From CAYLSV01 sp964386435 (lineage in GTDB: Bacteria; Planctomycetota; Phycisphaerae; Tepidisphaerales; Tepidisphaeraceae): DNA of 9,322 nucleotides. The notes below the pieces were generated by a model that searched no databases, had not been told where the DNA came from, and worked only from the letters and a program-made list of their open reading frames with translations. The stretch spans positions 1-9,322 of the forward strand of contig CAYLSV010000124.1 in the NCBI GenBank assembly GCA_964386435.1. The letters are read 5' to 3'. Each line of letters begins with the position of its first letter. The stretch's first letter is position 1. Below are positions 6,679 through 9,322 of this stretch, one piece after another. The position numbers were made by a program, and so were the translations under genes.

Positions 6679-6867
6679 GCGAACAGGTTGTCCACGAGGT
6701 GCAAAAGCGGGCCGTCTGGCAGAGTCTTGTCGGCGGTGAAGCGGCGATCTGCCGCGCCAGCCGTGCTAAGACGCGATCTCTGCCGTTATCGCGACCTTCG
6801 ACGGCAAGCTTCAATCATAAGCTGTGGAGCCATGGCACGCCGTTCGCGCGTGTAACGCCGGCCAGAG

Positions 6868-6890
6868 TGGCGTCAGTCACTTTGGCGTCA
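6868..6890. repeat. Short direct repeat TGGCGTCA
   Basis: TGGCGTCA occurs at 6868-6875 and 6883-6890, 15 bp apart start to start, and is bracketed by GAGTG (6865-6869) and CACTC (6889-6893). It is small, and a chance origin is quite possible in such GC-rich sequence. Confidence 0.3.
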
Positions 6891-6928
6891 CTCGCGGACG
6901 GGCTGGTGGATCGTCAGCTTTTCGATAA

Positions 6929-6946
6929 ACCGGAGGCGCTTCCGGT
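6929..6946 (-). terminator. Possible terminator of the GNAT gene
   Basis: A 6-bp stem ACCGGA / TCCGGT with a 6-nt loop lies 30 nt beyond the GNAT stop codon. On the minus strand it is followed by TTATCG, a weak T-tail. The short stem makes this tentative. Confidence 0.35.
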
Positions 6947-6976
6947 GGATGACTTGTGCCGAAGCCGACCGGTCGT

Positions 6977-8134
6977 TCAGGCGGCGTTGAGGTCGCGGAC
7001 GAAGGCGAGCCGCGTTTGCACGAGCTGCATGTCGTATTTCTCGTACAGCCGGATGGCCGGCGTGTTTTGCGCATCGACCGCGAGTGCTAGCAGGCGGCCG
7101 GTGGTCGCTGCTGCGGCTTCTTCTGCCAGGCCGAAAAGAGCCGGTGCAAGTCCGAGCCCACGCGCCCGCGGCGAAAGGCCGAGGTAGACGAGTTCGATGC
7201 CGACCTCGCCCCGCTCGCCGAGGCCGCTGCAGAGACAAACGCCGCACGGGCCGATCGGGTCGTAGAGCACGTGCCACCACTCCGGCCGGTAGAGGCCCGC
7301 AGCGCGATGCCCCTCCAGCACGTCCGGCATGGGCCGGCTGCCGGTGAGCCGCGGGCAGTCGAGCGTGTCCTCGTACGACGCCGCTACCGCCTCGGCGACA
7401 TCCTCCTCGAAGGCCCGCGTCCTGTCGACAAGCCGATAACCGGCCGGTAAAGCTCGCGTCCGTCGGCGTTTGGGTTCGACGATCTTCTGCAGGTAGGCCA
7501 ACGTCGCCGCCGTTTCGTAGCCGGCGTCGAGGAGGAGCCTTGCGAGCGTCTCGCTCTTGCCGGGCAGAAGCGACTGTGCCAGCTCCGCCCCGGCGTCGGC
7601 GGCGTCCTGCAACGCCGCCCGCAACGCGACGGCCGCCGCGGCCTCGTGCTGTTGCGACAACTCGTTGCCGAGCAACACCATCGCCGCCCGCCCCGGCATC
7701 AGCACGGCCACAACGGCCCAGGCGGGTTTGTCTTGTTCGTAGATGGTCTGGACCGACACGACCTTCCCGCCGCGGGCGGCCGTCGAGCGAAGGAAGTCGC
7801 GGGCGGCTCGTGCATCGACCGGCTGGTTCCCGGTCGACAACGCCAGCCGAAGCCCGGCCTGGTCGGCATCGGTGGCAGGTGGTTCGGAGACAGCTCCCGA
7901 CGTCCGGGGCCGGCCGCGGAACAGGTTTGACAGGCCACGCACGTCCCCGGACACTACAGAGGCGGTCGGCGACTGGGTCGGCCCGAGGAGGTTCCTCGTT
8001 CGTGGCGGCGTGGGAAGCACGCCGGGCAGGGCGAGGGACAGAACGGGCTGGTGCTCGGACACGGATCGTCTCGGGTACGGCTCAGGAACATGGCGGCCTG
8101 CCCACGCCTCCGCGTGGAGCGACCGTCCAACCAC
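6977..8134 (-). CDS. GNAT-family N-acetyltransferase
   Basis: Predicted acetyl-CoA-dependent N-acyltransferase. The clear GNAT domain is C-terminal (about residues 233-382 of the longest form). Motif A is IELVYLGLSPRARGLGLAPAL, in which RARGLGL corresponds to the RxxGxG/A acetyl-CoA pyrophosphate loop. Motif B is AVDAQNTPAIRLYEKYDM. The preceding part (about 95-225) contains AWAVVAVLMPGRAAMVLLG and AGYETAATLAYLQK, which resembles a degenerate GNAT half, so a tandem GNAT architecture like mycothiol synthase is plausible. The substrate is unknown and no pathway genes are adjacent. The start is uncertain: the longest form uses GTG at 8134 (385 residues), but residues 1-60 look non-coding in codon use. 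GTG at 7954 or 7942 (about 321 residues) may be the true start. No convincing ribosome binding site supports any choice. It is divergent from the 8230 gene. Confidence 0.8.
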   Translation of the reverse strand: MVGRSLHAEAWAGRHVPEPYPRRSVSEHQPVLSLALPGVLPTPPRTRNLLGPTQSPTASVVSGDVRGLSNLFRGRPRTSGAVSEPPATDADQAGLRLALSTGNQPVDARAARDFLRSTAARGGKVVSVQTIYEQDKPAWAVVAVLMPGRAAMVLLGNELSQQHEAAAAVALRAALQDAADAGAELAQSLLPGKSETLARLLLDAGYETAATLAYLQKIVEPKRRRTRALPAGYRLVDRTRAFEEDVAEAVAASYEDTLDCPRLTGSRPMPDVLEGHRAAGLYRPEWWHVLYDPIGPCGVCLCSGLGERGEVGIELVYLGLSPRARGLGLAPALFGLAEEAAAATTGRLLALAVDAQNTPAIRLYEKYDMQLVQTRLAFVRDLNAA

Positions 8135-8189
8135 ATAGCGTCGGCTCGATCCGACACCGCCTGAAGTTCACGACCCGCAACCGATCGCA

Positions 8190-8204
8190 TTGCCACCACG
8201 GCAA
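8190..8204. promoter_or_regulatory. Small palindrome upstream of the 8230 gene
   Basis: TTGCC-N5-GGCAA lies 25 bp before the ATG of the secreted-protein gene, in the divergent region shared with the GNAT gene. It has the form of an operator half-site pair, but it is short and may be coincidental. Confidence 0.2.
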
Positions 8205-8229
8205 ACTACGAACCACAGCAAGCGCTTTA

Positions 8230-8886
8230 ATGAAGAACCCGCTCCGCCTGCCGTCGCTGTTCCTCGCCGCCACCGGCCTCGCCGTCGGCGTCGCCGTGCC
8301 CGCGTCGCCGGTCGCGGCCCAGTACCCGGAGCCGAGTCTGGCCCCCGTCGGCTGGGAATTCGACTTCAGCTGGCGCGACCCGCGTCGCATCGAAGTGCCT
8401 ATGCCGGACGGCGAGACCAAGGCCTACTGGGTCCTGCCGTACACCGTCACGAACAACAGCGACCTCGAGCGGCCGTTCTTCCCCGACGCGACGATGCTCA
8501 CCCGCGACGGCCGGACGATCACGGCCAACCGCGGCGTGCCGAAGCAGGTCTACGACGCGGTGATCGACCGCTACCGCTCGATGCCGCTGCTGATCCCGAG
8601 CCGGGCCAGCGGGCGTTTGCTGCTGGGCGAGGACCGGGCGCGGAGCAGCATGTTCATCTGGGAAGAACCGATGGCCGAGATGGGCCGGTTTCGGCTGTTC
8701 GTGGCCGGCCTGAGCGGGCAGATCGAGCCGGTCGTCGGCCGCGACGGCGAGACCCTGACGGACGCCGACGGGCTGCCGGTGCTGGTTCGCAAGACCAAAG
8801 AGCTGACGTTCCGCGTCCGCGGCGACGCCATGAACACGGGCCGCGACCCGGTCGTTTTCGAGAGGGAACGCTGGGTGATGCGGTAG
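8230..8886 (+). CDS. Secreted protein of unknown function
   Basis: A 218-residue protein of a family I cannot name. Residues 1-30 form a signal peptide: basic MKNPLRLPS, a hydrophobic core, then ASPVAA before QYPEP, so export is expected. The mature part is mainly beta-like: EFDFSWRDPRRIEVPMPDGETKAYW continues into VLPYTVTNNSDLERPFFPDATML, reading like an extracellular beta-sandwich domain. Further on are LLIPSRASGRLLLGEDRARSSMFIWEEP and a short basic C-terminal end (ERERWVMR). There is no transmembrane segment after the signal, no Cys and no obvious catalytic motif. My impression is that proteins with this YWVLPYTVTNNS style occur in planctomycetes, but that is recollection only. ATG 8230 is chosen because it begins the signal peptide, although no clear ribosome binding site is visible. 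It precedes rpmA by 37 bp on the same strand, so read-through into rpmA is possible. Confidence 0.75.
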   Translation: MKNPLRLPSLFLAATGLAVGVAVPASPVAAQYPEPSLAPVGWEFDFSWRDPRRIEVPMPDGETKAYWVLPYTVTNNSDLERPFFPDATMLTRDGRTITANRGVPKQVYDAVIDRYRSMPLLIPSRASGRLLLGEDRARSSMFIWEEPMAEMGRFRLFVAGLSGQIEPVVGRDGETLTDADGLPVLVRKTKELTFRVRGDAMNTGRDPVVFERERWVMR

Positions 8887-8923
8887 CCTACACTGGCTGC
8901 CCGCTTTCCCGAAAGACTACACG

Positions 8924-9172
8924 ATGGCACACAAGAAGGGCCAAGGCTCCAGCAAAAACGGACGTGACAGCAACCCGCAGTACCTTGGCATCAAGGCCTA
9001 CGGCGGCGAGTTTGTGACCGCCGGCAGCATCATCGTCCGCCAACGCGGCACCCGCTTCAAGCCCGGCTTCAACGCTAAGCTCGCCAAGGACGACTCGATC
9101 TTCGCGCTCACCCACGGCAACGTCGAGTTCCAGGGCCGCAAGATCCACATCCGCGAAGTCGCCGCGAGCTAG
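8924..9172 (+). CDS. rpmA: 50S ribosomal protein L27
   Basis: An 82-residue large-subunit ribosomal protein whose N-terminal tail reaches the peptidyl transferase centre. The N terminus MAHKKGQGSSKNGRDSNPQY and the core IIVRQRGTRFKPG and KDDSIFAL are diagnostic for L27, and the length is normal. It begins directly with MAHKKG, so it is not the Firmicute type that needs an N-terminal peptide removed. The ribosome binding site is weak (GAAAG about 9 nt upstream). The usual partner rplU (L21) is not upstream; a secreted-protein gene takes its place. Confidence 0.97.
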   Translation: MAHKKGQGSSKNGRDSNPQYLGIKAYGGEFVTAGSIIVRQRGTRFKPGFNAKLAKDDSIFALTHGNVEFQGRKIHIREVAAS

Positions 9173-9322
9173 TTGTTCTCGTCCGGCGGATCCGGTTGAT
9201 GCGTCGAAACCGCGAGCACTCGCTCCTGCTGGAGCAGGTGCTTGTGCGTTTGGCTTCGGAACGCTGCAAGACTTCGGTGAAGTGTCCTCTGCTGCTTCAA
9301 CTGCGTGTTGAGTGTGGACTAC
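9173..9322. other. Right end of window, no clear gene
   Basis: No convincing coding region is seen in these 150 bp. A plus-strand frame from ATG 9199 stays open to the window end, but its 41 codons show no recognisable sequence. A minus-strand frame ending at 9169 is closed upstream by a TAG at 9319-9321 and has no good start. Confidence 0.5.
9215..9242 (+). terminator. Possible rpmA terminator
   Basis: AGCAC (9215-9219) pairs with GTGCT (9238-9242), and GCTCC (9222-9226) pairs with GGAGC (9231-9235) around a TGCT loop, with a 2x2 internal loop between the two stems. It lies 42 nt after the rpmA stop. The following TGTGCGTTT is only weakly T-rich. Confidence 0.35.

Larger units (their letters stand above)
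6012..6976. other. Long gene-free region upstream of dnaA, possible origin or regulatory region
   Basis: About 965 bp between dnaA and the GNAT gene contains no open reading frame with recognisable protein character and no tRNA or other RNA gene that I can identify. It does contain several repeats, listed separately, an assembly gap and a few weak DnaA-box-like sites: TTGTCCACG at 6688-6696, and TCATCCACC on the minus strand at 6234-6242 and 6944-6952, each matching TTATCCACA at 7 of 9 positions. Sequence next to dnaA often holds oriC or dnaA regulation, but no box cluster or AT-rich unwinding element stands out. Confidence 0.4.

Noticed and set aside
6197..6814. Open frames on both strands in the region upstream of dnaA, such as a 205-codon minus frame and a 184-codon plus frame at 6633-7187
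   Set aside because: They span the N run or overlap the GNAT gene, show no domain-like or hydrophobic pattern, and are expected by chance in sequence this GC-rich.
9169..9318. Minus-strand 49-codon frame convergent with rpmA
   Set aside because: It is closed upstream by TAG at 9319-9321, has no ATG and no ribosome binding site.

Overview
The window is a high-GC bacterial segment that most likely comes from a planctomycete, possibly a Phycisphaerae-type lineage. Three things point there: LpxC and FabZ are fused into one polypeptide, DnaA carries a divergent DNA-recognition motif (KRNHSTV), and the left end holds a large hairpin repeat of a kind I associate from memory with planctomycete genomes. 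The taxonomic call is inference, because no 16S or tRNA gene is present. Two runs of exactly ten N (4398-4407 and 6475-6484) look like scaffold joins, so gene order across them is not proven.

Layout, left to right. Bases 1-285 carry no gene but hold a composite repeat: a near-perfect 72-nt inverted repeat flanked by two copies of another module. Next come four genes on the minus strand: a secreted TlpA-like thioredoxin (338-1192), lpxA (1327-2763), an lpxC-fabZ fusion (2897-4363) and, across the first gap, dnaA (4416-6011). Strong hairpins follow tlpA (286-317) and lpxA (1272-1302), so tlpA is probably a separate unit from the lpx genes. About 965 bp upstream of dnaA (6012-6976) has no recognisable gene, contains several inverted and direct repeats, and includes the second gap. 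A two-part GNAT acetyltransferase follows on the minus strand (6977 to about 7942-8134). Transcription then diverges to the plus strand: a small secreted protein of unknown function (8230-8886) and ribosomal protein L27, rpmA (8924-9172). The last 150 bp hold a possible terminator and no clear gene.

Functionally, lpxA and lpxC-fabZ form the entry to lipid A synthesis. LpxA acylates UDP-GlcNAc, LpxC removes the N-acetyl group, and FabZ dehydrates 3-hydroxyacyl-ACP in the competing fatty acid branch. Their presence implies an outer membrane containing lipid A. DnaA (replication initiation) and L27 (translation) are housekeeping genes. I do not see a novel defence, mobile or biosynthetic system. 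The points most worth a second look are the left-end repeat, the long N-terminal extension on LpxA, the altered DnaA recognition motif, and the unexplained region upstream of dnaA.
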